DNA from: Dryas octopetala
Taxonomy: Eukaryota; Streptophyta; Magnoliopsida; Rosales; Rosaceae
Length of the DNA: 64,000 nucleotides
NCBI GenBank assembly: GCA_963921425.1
Contig: OY992832.1
Location: 2,480,001-2,544,000 of the forward strand
Reading direction: 5' to 3'
Position 1 is the first letter of the stretch; the number at the start of each line of letters is the position of its first letter. Below the pieces are notes generated by a model. It ran no database searches, was not told the origin of the DNA, and saw only the letters and a program-made list of their open reading frames with translations. Positions 22,335 to 36,292 of the stretch are shown piece by piece. A program made the translations under genes and the position numbers.

Positions 22335-25300
22335 ATGACGTCACCATCATCGGTCTCCTCGGCGCTGGACTCCATCCGCGGCTCGCTCGCCGAGCTGTGC
22401 GCCGCTGACTACTACCACCAGTGTTCCTTCGACGTCCCTCGGCGCTTCTCGGGCTTCGCACAGCGGCTCCAGCTGGCGCTCAGCCAGCTCACCCGCTCGG
22501 CTCCGTCGCTCGAATCCTTCCCTCCCTCCGTACACACCGCCCTGAAAGGCATCGCCGCCGACCTCACCGAGGCCCTCCAAACGCTGTCGTTTTACAGAAG
22601 CAAGAGCAAGATCTTCGTCCTCATCAACTGCCTCTCCCTCTGCGCCGCCGTACATGACCGCGCCGTAGCCGTTTCAGGATGGCTCGCCCTCCTTGACGCC
22701 GCTCTTCACGACCTCCCCGATCTCCGCAAGAAGATCACCGATCTTTCCAGAGACATGAAGCAAGCTCACTTCAGAGTAAGCAAGCAAGTAGTCCAAAAAA
22801 TCGCCGATTTTTTTTGTTTTTATTTTGAAATTGAAATGGAAATTGATTTTCAGGTTACGGAGAAGGAAGAGAGAGTACAGCACACACTACAGAAAGAAGG
22901 AGAAGTAACGCAAACGAAGACAAGCAAAGCGGTCGAGAGCGCCATTATTATGGATTTAGCTCGAGCTCTCGGCATTGATCCTGAAAATCACGCCGAGCTC
23001 TCCAAGCAAATCAAGCTCTTCAGGGACGATGTCGTATGCTCCGATGCGGTGCCGGAGCGCCGGATTCTGGTGTCGTTGGAGAGAATTCTCGACAACTGGG
23101 CCGTGGAGCCTAATTTCTCGGCCTGGAAAACGGGCCTGGAATTCGAAGACGACGCTCAAATCTCGCCGTTCAAGAATTTCCTCTGTCCCTTGACCAAGGA
23201 GGTGATGAGGGACCCAGTGGTGCTCCATTCGTCGCAGACGTACGAGCGGGCCGCCATTCGGTACTGGTTCGAACGGTGTTTGGAGGACGGCCGAGAGCCC
23301 ACTTGTCCGGTCACCGGGCAGATGCTTAAGTCATTGGAGCTGAAACCAAACATTGGACTTGCAGGGGCCATAGAGGAATGGGTCAATAGGAATGTTGAAA
23401 TTCTGGTGAAAATCGCGGTTCAAAAGCTTAGTGAGGAGCCTCTTTTGGTGGATTGTATAGAGGGAGTGTTGGATAGTATTTATAGCATCTCGGAGGAGCA
23501 TCCCACTTGTAGGTATAGAGTTAGGATTGCCGGGGTTCTTGTTCTTATTGTGAAACTGCTCAGGAACAGTTCCAAGAGTGTTGGGACGCATTTGAGAAGC
23601 AAAGCTCTTATGGCTTTGCTTAGCATGGCCAAGGACGAAGCAAGCAAGGTGGGTTTTTCACTTTTCTGGTTTTTTTCTCCTCGTATGATTGTCAAGTTAA
23701 TTCTTTTTAATTATATTCATTCATGTGCACAAAAAAGTGGCTTAAAATTGTTTCTAATCAAGTAATAATCAGTGGGCAGAGGGTGGAAGTAGAAGGAATT
23801 AAAGAATGAAATTTATAATAGTGATTGTAATCCTTGTATGCTTGTCTTCCAATCAAGTTAGAATTTTCATGCTAATTTAGTCTATATGCTCCACTATGCT
23901 TTTCAGAATTTGCATTTTCTTGAGATAATGCTGTACTTTTGTAGTATATTGCTTTCGCAATTGATATTTGTGTCTAGTAGGCCCTTGTGGTGTCTCAGGT
24001 TTTTACTAGTTTCTGATAGAATGTGTTAAAACATTTCTAGACAATCATGCTTCAAGAGGGTATCACTAGATTGGCCATACATAGTCTTATTGGGAGCTCG
24101 GAGAAAGAGAGAGAGTATGCTGTGAAATTGTTACTTGAGTTCTCTAGTGATGAAGCTTGTTGCATTAAAATTGCATCAGAAAAAGGAGCACTGGTTCTTC
24201 TCTCAAGCATGACAGAAAACCTGGAGCATCTTGGTTTATCCAATTTAGCTGAGGAGGTATTAAAGCGGATGGAGAAGGTGAACAATAATGTTCAGAATTT
24301 GGCTGTGGCAGGGAGATTTGAACCCTTACTTAGTCGACTTTGTGAAGGTATATCTTCTACTAATTTTTGGTTTTTCCATCTGAAAATCATTATATTGTAA
24401 TGGATTACAGATGGAAAATCAGGTGTCCAAGTTTCTTGTTCAAAATAATGGAATAAGAAGCAGAAAACACCCTTTTCTTAAAGACTGCAGTGTATGGTGT
24501 GATTTTATATTCACATGTTATGTTGGAATCTGAGTTTTTTTGGCAACAGGTTCTGACGATGTCAAAATTGAAATGGCATCTATGGTGGGAAGTATGGCCT
24601 TGACAAATAGCAGCAAGGAACAAATAGCTAGGAAAAGTGCTAAAATACTAGTTGAAATGCTATCTAAGCCTGAAGGAAGAGCAGCGAGCTTGCAAGCATT
24701 GTATAACTTGTCAGGTCTAGATGACAATGCAACCATCCTTGTCGATTCTGCTGTATTTCCAGCTCTTACAAGTATCCTTTTCGTAAACCAGGATGCATCG
24801 CCCAAACTGAAAGAATTGGCTGCATCAACAATTGCAAATATAGTATCAAATCCAGGGCAATGGGAACTGGCATCTGCTGACAAAGAAGGGCATTCTATGC
24901 AGTCAGAATCATTTATATATAGTCTTTTGGGGGTTTTACCTTTTGCATCCCCTCAATGCCAAATGTCTATTCTTCATATCCTATATGGAATTGCATCGTC
25001 TCCCCAGGCATCAGGTAATTCTTCATTTAGTTTGTGCGTCAAGTGCGATTGTTTCAGTTATCATTGAACCATGTATTTCCTATGTGTACATTATACCTAG
25101 AACTTGCCTGCATTTATGTCATGTTCACTGCTCAGTAAGTTAGTGCCTTTTATTTTCCTTGGTTTTATTTATTTATTTAGTTTTATTGGAAATGAAATCA
25201 GGAAAAGATGTAGTTGATGCAGATCAAATGGAATCCTTTTATTGTGTTTGGTCTATATCTTGTTCCTATAGAAAGGCTGTTATGTCCTTGGTCTATCTCT

Positions 25301-26536
25301 TGTTCCTGTAGAAAGGCTGTTATGTCCACCATATTTCTGGAAGAGTAGTTTTCTTATAATATGGAAATTGAGACAATTACAATGTTCTAACAGGATAACC
25401 ATGTTTCTTTGCTTCTATTTTCAGAGTCAGTAGCTTGTCATATAAAATCTGGAGAAGGGATTAAAACCATTTTACCATTTCTTGACCACCCAGAGGTTGA
25501 ACACAGAATTCATGCTTTTAGGCTTACAAGACTACTCTCGGAAAGGTTTGGTCAAGATATAGCTAATGAGCTAAGGCCTTTTAACAGGCTCCCCCTGTTG
25601 AAAGACAAATTATTAGGCAACGAATTGACAGATAGTGAGAGATCTGATGCTGCATGCATACTAGCGAACCTTTCACTCTCTGAAGATGAAGTGAGAACAC
25701 TTCTAGGAGTTAGTTTTGTAAGATGGACAGTTACTACTCTCAAAAACCAGTGCCAAACTTCCAATGGGAGGATTTCACGACCTGCATCAAGCATGTTGGA
25801 AGGTCTTCTTGGTATTTTACTTCACATTGCAAGGAGCCTTGATCCCCAAACTCTTAGTACATTCAAAGAGCATAGCCTTATTACTATATTTCATGATCAG
25901 CTTTGTTATCATTCAAACCCAAGAGTGAAACAACTAGCTGCCCTTGGATTGAAAAACTTGTCTGAATATGGAAGGTCACTAGCTGCTGTGGAATCAGAAC
26001 CACCACCTCCCCATGGATTCTGCTCTTATTTGGTGTTAATGTGTGGAAGCTCTTCTCTAGAAACTTCTACATGTCCGATACACAATCTTCCATGTGAAGC
26101 AGATAGGCAATTGTGCTTGCTAAAGAGCAACTGCATCAAACCCCTTGTTGATCTACTTACAGACGAGGACACTAGTGTTCAGATTGCTGCAGTGGAGGCA
26201 CTATCCACTCTTGTCATAGATACTTCTAGCAGCTTCAAAAGAGCGGTCGATGAGCTTGAACAATTGGGTGTGATTGAAGCAGTGATTTCTCTTTTCACAG
26301 AAGTTCGGCCAGGTGAGCTGCAAGAGAGAACAATTTGGATCATAGAGAGAATATTGAGAGTTGAAAACCACACCCATAGACACTCACTCAATCAGTCTCT
26401 GGTATGGGCATTGGTGGAAGCCTTTAAGCATGGCAATGCCAACACAAAGAGACATGCTCAGGATGCTCTTACTAATTTGAAGCAGTTATCTGGGGTTAGC
26501 GGAAAATCTTCATGTCAAACCCAGACGCGGAGGTAG
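22335..26536 (+). CDS. U-box/armadillo-repeat E3 ubiquitin ligase (PUB42/43/44 type)
   Basis: Five exons (22335-22775, 22854-23648, 24041-24347, 24550-25014, 25425-26536) encode 1039 residues. The N-terminal 250 residues are a helical UND-like region (SIRGSLAELC, SFYRSKSKIFVLINC). The U-box lies at about 253-327: FKNFLCPLTKEVMRDPVVL, then QTYERAAIRYWFERC and EPTCPVTGQML. The remaining 700 residues are armadillo-like repeats (LQALYNLSGLDDNATIL, AVEALSTLVIDTSSSF). The layout and length match Arabidopsis PUB42-44, the group with SAUL1, which regulates senescence and immunity. Closest of the three is uncertain; PUB42 is nearest in length. The first ATG of the frame is at 22335, and TGACGTCA overlaps it. 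Intron 4 holds a tandem duplication (25248-25328). Confidence 0.92.
25248..25328. repeat. Tandem duplication of about 40 bp in an intron of the U-box gene
   Basis: Two adjacent copies of a unit with ggtctat, cttgttcct and agaaaggctgttatgtcc, differing at a few bases. It lies inside the last intron, so coding is not affected. Confidence 0.8.
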
Positions 26537-29500
26537 TTGTTAACAATGATAAAATTCTTCTTGTAATTTTCTCTGAGTGGCACTCAACCTGTATGTATTG
26601 TATAGTTTTACTCAGAGTCTCTCAATTTTGCATTCATTGTTGTAACTTGTAACTTGTAACTTGTTAGAAATAAAGGGTGTTGTGAATTATCAGCTGGGCC
26701 TTTGGACTACATCAATTTGGAGCCAAGTTGGGTGTAGAAGAGTAAAGTTGAGCCCATTACATTGGGCTCATAACTCATATCTCGTCATCTCGAGCTCAAT
26801 TTCACGGAAAAGCTTGACCTCATCTTCAACTAAACTCAAGCTTATTTCCGTTTCATTAAAATAAAATAAAAATGAAACTGTTACTGCATTTTGGGAACTT
26901 CACAGAAGTGCAGTGCAAAGCAGCCAAAAAAGAAAAAAGCTAAAGCTTGCCGCCTCTTTTGAAAAGTTGAAAAGTCACCATTTTCTTTAACTAGGAACTC
27001 AAACCAATACACCTAATAATGAGACTCCATTTCACATCAAATTTTCTTTCACCTACTATTTCTCAAGAGTCAACTTTTAAAATATTATGATTCAAATTCG
27101 GGTGTCGGGTTTAGGCTACATTTCCGAATCAACTTCTTCAATATTTTGAAATTAGTTCTATTTTTTATATAAAAATTAATTATTTAAAAATAATATGTCA
27201 TATATATTAACAAAAATAATAGAAAAATAAGTCCATTAATTTTAACTACTAAATTTTAATAATTTTTTAGTTTAGGTATCAAAATTAAATAACATTTTAA
27301 ATTAGGTACTAGTTAAAAAATCAAATAAAATAATTTATAAATATTACATCACATGCCACTACAATAAAAAAATTAAAAATATATTACATCACAAATATTA
27401 CATCAATTTATACTATAAAAAAAAAAAATCAATTCCATCATAACTTAACTGTGACTGTCTTGATAAATTAAAAAAGAGAACTCACACTACTAAACTATGT
27501 ATTATTTTAAGTATAAGTATTGTTTTGACCTCTATTTATACTATATTGTAGTATAATTTCTTTAAAAAAAATTTAATTAAGTCACAACTTAACTGTGACT
27601 GTCTCACAACTTAGATGTGATTGTCGTTCAATCACAACTAAATTTAAAGTTGTGAGTGTCGTACAGTCACAACTAAATGTGAAGTTGAGACTACATTAGC
27701 AAAATTTTCAAGATAATATAAAAGTTTCAAGGATAATTTTATCAAAACCTTATAAATTTTAACTAACACCCATCATATGTGGGTCAAATAACAAAAATAT
27801 CAAATGAAAAAAGCTCAAATCAAAAGGACCAATAATTTTGTGACCTAATCAAAAAAACTACATTTAAATTTAGTATTTAGTAGTTCAATTAAAATATTAT
27901 ATGGTTTTTATGTTATATCAAAAAATTATTGAAATTTAGTATTTAATCTTAATTTTTTATAAAAAAATTAATAAAAAAAATCAATTAATTAGAGGTGAGA
28001 GGGGCCTGTGTCCCCCTATGTGGCTCCGCCGCTGCATTCCACGTTATATAATCATATCACATCATTAAATTTTTTTCAAAAAAAGTAAATAAATATGATC
28101 ATACCACATCATTACATTTGGGATAAAGAAAAACACACACACACACACCATAAAATAGTTAAGTTGTATAAATCCTCCAAGCGAACTGGACTTTAAAACT
28201 TGTTTATACCGAAAGAGGCATGAAACTGTAGCAAATAACTAGAGCGTACCCAGTCATGAGACTCAATAAAATCTAAATCATCGTTGATGCTAGCCTTTAA
28301 TTATAGAAAGAAAGGGGGTGAGATTGCAGTTTAATAAAATATGGCAAGAAGTCCAGGAGTAATAAAGTAAAGAATCTTTCCCTTGCACACATGCCGTTAG
28401 AACATGATGAATGAATAAAGTTTGACGATGTTGTAAAACAAAGGTTAGTCGGTGGCGACTGTGTGTTGGGAAGTTGATTGGAAATTTTGGACATGTTGAT
28501 GACGAGACACTGTTTGTTTTACAATTTGCCTTGTAAAGTTGAATCATCTTTTTCCTTACTTGTCTCTGAAACCACTCATAATTCAACACATTTGACAACT
28601 TCACCTCATCCGTTATTCTAAAGCATAGACAAATCCAAGCGTGCTGCTTCTTTGCTCTCAATTAAGTTCACGGACCTATGGTTGGACTAAAGTCACTAAA
28701 CAAATTAAAGGCATTTAGGGAATTCTTACTATTTTGGACCAATTCTTGTATTCAATAGTCAAATATAAACTTTCATCTCTCGCTTGCTTGGGGATTCACC
28801 ATCTATTTTAATATAGAATATTAATTCACATGCATATTTTTAGAAGGTTATATATAACCGATGAATACAATAGTTTTCTACCTTGTACGCCGGCGTTCGG
28901 TGATTGACCATATATATACACATACAAGAATATATGTTCAAACCACCCACCCTATATTTTCTGTGTTGCTATTCTGCATACGTCCAAAATATCACTGCCT
29001 AGGGTTTTAGAATTGAACATAAGTTTAGGGTTCAATATTTAGAGTTTATATTGGTGAAAGATAATTAAAGAGAAACCTAACTAAAACAAAGTAATTTTGG
29101 ATATATATGGCAAAAAAAAAAAAAAAAAGAAGCTCTGTTTATGTTATTTTGTGAATGATATTATATTTATATTAAAAAGTTACATTGTTTGATGATTTTA
29201 TTTAATTATTTTTCCGATCAATTCTAATTAAAGGATTTGTCGGTAATGCGGACACTGTAGTCCATATGTATAGTGTTTTCCCAATTGAATTTTGTAAGGG
29301 TACATCTGGGTAGTTGTAGGGTGTAGTTTCCTACCTTTAAAATTTTAAATAGTGAGTATATTTGGTGCAATGTGTGTAGGAAGTTTACACGGAAGCTTGC
29401 CCTTTTGGGATCCACATTAAACCATGCATTCATTGCCAATTTGTTAGGTCTATCTGTGTATTTACGTTCTGAAAATGCCCCTGGCATGTCATTTTTCACT

Positions 29501-32500
29501 TATTCATGACTGGCTTAGTAGTACTGAGAAGATGATTAATGGTCTTTCTTGGCATGGAAGGCATCAATTAATGGGTTTTTCAGTGCCCTCTGATGGCTCT
29601 TCATGAATGTGCAAAGACTGACACAAATATAATTTTTTGAATTTTGTTCATTTCATCATCCAGAAATTTAGAAAATTCTTATAAAGACTGAGAGGTCCCA
29701 ATAACACGGAGTCATGGAGCCACAACTTGGAAAGGGATGTGTGATGGGCAATTCACACAACAACTTTCTCTGCTCAAATGAGTTATAATTAATTAATTCA
29801 CTTGCTTAAACAGGGTCATAGCATGGAAAATTACTTGTCGGACAAATTTGAGAAATGGGCCAGACCCAATTGACCCAGTTGGTAAACAATGTTGCCCCCT
29901 TCTTCTCCAAAGACTCTGAAAACTGAAAAGTCTGAAAATTTTGGTTTCAGGTTTCATAATTAACCACATGTTCATGAGACCTTCATGTACCTTTTCAAGG
30001 ACAAAGTGAAGTAGCTTGGTTTGGACTTTGTCCAAAATAGGGTGTGGATGGTCTCAATTTGGCGTAAACTACCAATCAATTAGTGGGTATTAGCTTAATT
30101 CTACTTTTATCTTTTGGGTTTAAAATGACATTGATGAATCGTATTGGGCATATACTCTATCCACCAACAAATAAGTTAAGAGAAATTATTTTTTATAATC
30201 GATATATTATCATATGATATAATTAATTTATGTGTTAAAATATAGATGGATGTTATTAATACTAAATCTTACAAATATAAATATGTCGTCCAACAATACT
30301 TGTATAAGTTGAATTGGTTACATTATGTGGGATCGATTACACCTAATAATTTTTCATAAAATAGTTATAGATCTATTTTTTAAGAAAGAAAAAAAAATAG
30401 TTTAATTGAATTTTTTGTATATGAGAGATGAAGATTTTAATTAGAGAAATATTGCTAAACTAATAATTAGTTTGTAACTTAATATATTATATATTAAAAA
30501 AATATTTTGTTATCAAATAATTTAAGTGAATTCTTATTTGAATAATTGATGGTTGAACATTAAAATGTATATTGTAAACTAAGAATTGAACAGCATAGAG
30601 GGAATATTGTGTGGCAAAACATTATGAGTTATTCATATTTTTTTCTGAATACGTTAGCCATTATTATAGTACCGATGCATAGTACTGACAAGAAAAAATA
30701 TATACTCCCAACGTGAAGCCTGAGCACTGTAAGAGTTGTTTGTCACCCACTTACCCCTTTTTATCTCTGTTTTCTGTTCTTTTCTTTCTTCTTTTATTTC
30801 TGGCATTCTGGGAACATGTGCAGATCTCTTTAGTAAACTGTCAAATTTCTCCTCTTGTTTTATTTTTATCAACTGTCCCAATTCATTCTGCATATGATTC
30901 CCTTTCTACTTCAGTAATTTGAAAAAGACTTTTGTGATAAAAAAAAAAAATACAATTGAGACAAATAGTAGTAGCGGATGAGCTGATGACTGTTAATATT
31001 AAGTAATCTTGGAAATAATTTCCATTTATGTTAATTTCAAAATATTATATCTTAAACAACTTTCTTCATTTTCATTCCTTACATTTTCATGCATAAGAAA
31101 ATAAGGAAAATTTGACCCCAAAAAAAAAAAGGAAAAAAATTGACAATTCATCATTTGTTTTTTTCTTAATGGCAGTTATTGTTGCCTAAATCAACAATAA
31201 TGAGAGAGTCCAATGAACATGTCAATGCCTATAAATATTTGACAGGTTATATTCATGCTATCCTTCAATTAACGAAAGAGTAATGCTACATTAATCAAAA
31301 TAAATCTCAAAATTTCGGAAATCATTTAATGTGGTAGTGCTTTATTTGTTCTAGATTAGAACTCATTTTGAATTTCATTTCTTGCTAACAACTATGATAC
31401 TACCATATCCGAAGGTGGAGGAGGGTAGAAATTTGTCTCGCGACCTCTATCCCTTTGCCTTTCTGCTTACGCTTTGCTTGGCCATCGTTCATGACTTGTA
31501 TTGTAGTCTTTCTAATGCTAATGTCTGTTGTTATATGCCATATCTTTTGTGACATGTGATTCTATCATTGTTTTCTTTTAACATTCCAAAATTAGTAAAA
31601 TGATTTTATTTTTCTGTATTTTATTTTATAACTAGACAAAATCGATGACTTACACTTTTAGTAGATGAACCAATTATATTTATGTTCATAAAAACTTGAC
31701 CTACTCTGTTTAAATTTATACCTTGTCTCATTCTCATCATTTTACCATACATCATAGGATTGCTTTTTTTTTTTTTTTTCCTTTGGATTGGGTGTTTAGC
31801 ACTTTTTGCCAAGTGAAGTCTATAAAATGTTTGAGAAATGAATTAAATCGCATAATAAGGAGAAATTATTGTGTGTGACCGTAACATCACATGACATAAT
31901 GATGTGATGTTATCAATCTACTTAAATTATAACATAAATTTTAAAAATTTTAAAAAATATCATTAATCATATACGTATTATTATTTAAATAAATTTATAA
32001 TTTAATATTATTATATCAAATGATATTACAATGACAAGTAATAATTTTTCACTCAAAAGATACTTAAAATGAAGCATGGCATGTCCAAGTCCAAGTCCCC
32101 GTACCGGCCTACCCCTTTTAAAAGATGCCAATGTTCTTGGACAGCCTTTAACGCAATAAAAAAGTTATTCTTAACCAAATATCTTCCTGAATTTCTGTCT
32201 TTTTTTACATGGTGATCGAAAACCATGAGGCATTTATGGGCCACACACACAACACAGCCATACCCATGTTATTCAACCAATATTAATATTCATCCCACAC
32301 TTTATTTGTTTGTGTTTTTCATCCAACCCCGTTACCAAATACTAACTGCTTATAATTTTGTTGGTTGCATCTGTCTTGATAAAAATGTGGGACTTGTTTG
32401 AATTGATATTTCCTGGACTAGTAGTTGTCACTCAGAAAAGAAACAGTTTTCTTTCTCTTCTCATGATCATTAGACAACAATCACATTTAACACCAATTGG

Positions 32501-33170
32501 GTCTGTTTTGGTAATTAAGAGTACAATCTTGGTCCTTTTATTGGCCACACACCTTAATTACGATTGGTAGAGGCCAAATTAGGTGGGCATGGAGTACTCT
32601 CCACAGCTGGCCTTCAAAATCAAAGGCTTGGTGAAGAATTGGCACATGTTGATGTTTCTGGGGCAACATTTGGCCAAGGCCACCGCTTGAAACCAAAGGT
32701 CAAGTAATTTTGTTGGTTTTTCTTTTCAGTAATTCTAGAGTCACAAAATCTCTTCAGAAAATAAATAAAATCAAAAGTAAATTTAAATTTGAATAAATGA
32801 GATATCATATCTATCTCATTGAATTTAATATTTTCTTAAAAATTAAAAATTATGAATTCATGAATATAATCTATACGCCTAATAATAGATATGAATCAAA
32901 ATTAAAAGATCTACTTACTCATTTGTCGGACATTTTTGAATTTGTAATGTACGACTAACATTAAAAGATAACACAGAGATTTGAATAAATTTTTGCATTA
33001 TTTGATAGAACAAAATTTTGATAAACAAATTTAATGAATATTGACGTAGCTTTTGCTTATTGGTGACTCACACTCACACAGTTAATGGGTGCACGCAGAG
33101 AGATTTTTGCGTGTGTGTGCGTGTATGTACGGTGTATAGTGGCAGGGTTCACGCATCATTGCCTGCTGCT
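26537..33170. other. Long intergenic stretch without a recognisable gene
   Basis: About 6.6 kb of AT-rich DNA. Items seen: a cacaac/aagttgtga motif family at 27570-27680 that repeats several times with inversion; the phrase ggggcctgtgtccccctatg followed by tggctccgccgctg near 28000-28034, a common end-proximal text of plant transposable elements; a CA run at 28133-28149; A/T homopolymers near 29108-29127 and 31764-31781; and a small palindrome aacatcacat/atgtgatgtt at 31883-31911. Frames of 60-120 codons have no family resemblance and no conserved splice partners. Confidence 0.45.
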
Positions 33171-33181
33171 CTGGGCCTCTG

Positions 33182-33192
33182 GCTTATAAATA
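33182..33192 (+). promoter_or_regulatory. TATA box of the first FAD3 gene
   Basis: cttataaataa lies about 105 bp before the ATG at 33291, giving a leader of roughly 75 nt. Confidence 0.5.
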
Positions 33193-33290
33193 ATAAGCGG
33201 TGTCCTTAACCTCATTGCCTGCAGCAGCCAGCCACCCCCTCCTCGTCTTGTCCGCTTCTGAGCAGTGGATACAAAGAAGATTTGGAACCA

Positions 33291-35517
33291 ATGGCTACTT
33301 CTTCATTGAAGGAATCAACTTTAGCTTCAATGGAGGGTGAGAAAAAGACCATGAATGGTGTTAATGCTAATGGGATCCACAACCCAGAAGCAGAAGCAGC
33401 AGATTTCGACCCAAGTGCTCCTCCTCCATTCAAGATAGCTGAGATCCGAGCAGCCATTCCCAAACACTGCTGGGTCAAGAACCCATGGAGGTCCTTGAGT
33501 TATGTTTTCAGGGACGTCTTTGTGGTCTTTGCAATGGCTGCTGCAGCCGTTCACTTCAACAATTTGTATGTCTGGCCATTTTACTGGGCTGCTCAAGGGA
33601 CAATGTTCTGGGCTCTCTTTGTTCTTGGACATGATTGGTAACCACTCAAACTCACTCAGTTTGTTCTACATTTTTCGTGCATCTGCTTCCTGTTTAATTG
33701 GCAAAGATTAGAGCTTTGAGTACAAGAGCATATGTACATATATTCTCTGTTTCTAAATTCTAATGCGACTGGCTTTGGGTTGGACAGTGGCCATGGAAGC
33801 TTTTCAGACAGTCGCACGCTGAATAGTGTTGTGGGTCATATACTGCATTCTGCAATTCTTGTACCTTATAATGGATGGTGGGTTCCTCATAGCTTCTTCA
33901 CTTGAAATGATTTTTGGCCTATCTTCAGCTCTAGTCCTTGAAAATGTTGTTGATATGTGATTGGTTTTACAGGAGAATTAGCCACAGAACTCACCACCAG
34001 AACCATGGACATGTTGAGAATGATGAGTCCTGGGTTCCTGTACGTGCTTCTCTGAACTCACACTGCTTTTTTCTTTCATTTATTTTTCAGTAAATTTATT
34101 AGTCACAATGTTCTTGCTTTTCAAAAACATTAAATTTATATACAATCAGTGATACATTGCTGTTGTTTTAATTAATTAATCTTCAATTAGTAGTTATAAC
34201 CTGTCTGTCTTTTGCTGTCTTTGTTAGCTGACTGAGAAGGTGTATTCAAGATTGGATGAAAGCACAAGAAAATTCAGATTCAGAGTGCCTTACCCCATCT
34301 TTGCATATCCTTTCTATCTGGTGAGAAACCCCATTTTTATTGAGCATATGTCTGGGTTCAAAATTGTGCCTTTGTGATGGTTCTTGAAGCTAAATTTTTC
34401 CCCTTTTCTGCTGGGTTGTCTTTCAGTGGACTAGAAGTCCAGGAAAGGAAGGTTCCCATTTCAACCCTTACAGTGACTTGTTTTCCCCAAATGAAAGGAA
34501 AGATGTGGTAACTTCAACTGTTTGTTGGACTTTGATGGTTTCCCTGCTCATCTATATGTCCTTTGTAGTAGGTCCTCTCCAAGTCCTAAAGCTCTATGGT
34601 GTCCCTTACTGGGTGAGTTTCAATTTCTCTTGATGATAATTACAGTAACTGCAGCCAGTTTGTGTTTCCTAATTTTCATAGACTTCTCATTGCAGATTTT
34701 CATAATGTGGTTGGATTTGGTCACATATTTGCATCACCATGGTCATGACGAGCAGAAACTTCCTTGGTACCGTGGCAAGGTAGTGATAATATATTGACTC
34801 AACTATACTGGTGGTTGTTGACATAAATGCTGCAAGTGAAGAATAACACTAGTCATTGGAGATTTTACCAAAAGGGTTTGGAGTTATCTAATGTGTGGTG
34901 TCAGACATGGCCAGTAGTCTGACATGTTAGGTTGTCAACCTGTTAATCTGAACCATTGATTAGACAAATACCGAGCTTAATGTGTAGTGTTAGATAACAT
35001 GACAGATATATAGCAAGAGAACACTACTCATTGTTAATCGTTCTTTTCACTCATGGTTTTGTTTTGCAGGAATGGAGTTATCTACGAGGAGGCCTTACAA
35101 CTGTTGATCGCGATTATGGATGGATTAATAACGTCCACCATGACATTGGCACCCATGTCATACATCATCTCTTCCCTCAAATCCCACACTATCACCTTGT
35201 GGAAGCTGTAAGTGTTCTCCCTCACCTAATCACTTAATGATCTGTTTCGCCATCTACAACTGCAATGTATTTGGAGTACTACTTGATGATTCTAATGGCG
35301 GCATTTTCACATACTTGTGTTGCAGACCAAGGCAGCCAAACATGTCCTGGGGAAGTATTACCGGGAGCCGAAAAAATCTGGACCATTTCCATTTCACGTG
35401 ATCAATAATCTAGTGGCAAGTCTGAGGCAGGACCACTATGTTAGTGACACTGGAGACATTGTATACTATCAGACTGACCCCAAGCTCTGCAAAAGTTCTA
35501 AGAGCAAGTCTAGTTAA
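33291..35517 (+). CDS. FAD3: Omega-3 fatty acid desaturase, endoplasmic reticulum type (copy A)
   Basis: Eight exons (33291-33637, 33788-33877, 33973-34039, 34228-34320, 34427-34612, 34696-34779, 35070-35207, 35326-35517) give 398 residues, the FAD3 length. The enzyme turns linoleate on phosphatidylcholine into alpha-linolenate, using cytochrome b5. The three histidine boxes that hold the di-iron centre are intact: HDCGH at 114-118, HRTHH at 150-154 and HVIHH at 318-322. Hydrophobic stretches ([32 protein letters not shown]) cross the membrane. No plastid transit peptide precedes [10 protein letters not shown], which separates it from FAD7/8. [10 protein letters not shown] and the Lys/Ser-rich tail (SSKSKSS) fit FAD3. 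FAD2 is excluded by box and tail sequence. The first intron splits the Cys codon of HDCGH. A second copy lies 6 kb downstream in the same orientation. Confidence 0.96.
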
Positions 35518-35992
35518 TTTTTCATTTTTTTAGCTCAATTGAAATGGCAGATATGAATTGTTTTCTGTATTGCATCATCTGCTCAAAACCTTGAAAGGGA
35601 TAGTTGTATCTGATGATTTGTTAGCTTCTAGCAAATAAGCGATGTTTTTGTCAATTTTTTTTAATGTTTTATTTTAGCTCCTTAGTTTATGACAATGGAA
35701 ATCTAAAGAGTAGGTGAGTGGCTAGGTAATACAATTCAGTCTTTAAATTACAGTGTATTGTGTATGGAGTAATTCATATTTGTGAACTCATGAAAATTCA
35801 TATTTGTGAACTCAATCGCCATGGACATGTTGAGAATGATGAGTTTGGATTTCAAACCCTTTATATGGAGTAATTCCATTAAGAAGCCCAAGATAGGTTG
35901 AAGTGGGCTTTGTATGAGAATCAGCACCTAAATTCTCACCCACAAAAAATTCAGGAAGCCCACACCCCAATTCCAATATTTTTTTCAATTCA
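35518..35992. other. 3' flank of FAD3 copy A with micro-duplications
   Basis: Contains the 3'UTR. At 35775-35813 aattcatatttgtgaactca occurs twice in tandem, and 35819-35844 is an exact 26-bp copy of FAD3 exon 3 text (from 34003-34028). tatggagtaattc also occurs twice (near 35763 and 35864). It looks like filler DNA from break repair. Confidence 0.6.
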
Positions 35993-36002
35993 ATATTTTG
36001 TC

Positions 36003-36292
36003 GAATTAATTACACTTACACCACATGATGTTTTAAAACTGTTACATATAACCCCTTATAGTAAGACGAAAATGATGAGAAATTATGCAAAAAAACATGC
36101 TAAGGGATTAAATAGCCTAATAAAATTATTCAAGGTGTAAGGTCTAACCTGAACACAAATATTTTTTTTTTCTTATAGGGGGTTATATGTAACAGTTTTA
36201 AAATCTCAGGGGGTGTATGTGTAATTATTAAAATCTCATGGGGTGTATGTGAAAAGACGATAAACCTCAGAGGGTGTAAGTGTAATTAACTC
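36003..36292. mobile_element. MITE with 10-bp target duplication
   Basis: The direct repeat atattttgtc flanks it at 35993-36002 and 36293-36302. The ends are gaattaattacacttacacc and, reversed, gagttaattacacttacacc. Inner arms share ttttaaaactgttacatata with its complement. About 290 bp, no coding capacity. A diverged relative occurs at about 50645-50905. Confidence 0.78.

Noticed and set aside
28133-28149. CRISPR-like or regulatory array
   Set aside because: It is only a CA microsatellite.
33291-35517. FAD2 (omega-6 desaturase) identity
   Set aside because: FAD2 genes have an intronless coding region and other box flanks (HECGH, HRRHH, HVAHH); the eight exons and HDCGH/HRTHH/HVIHH fit omega-3 desaturase.
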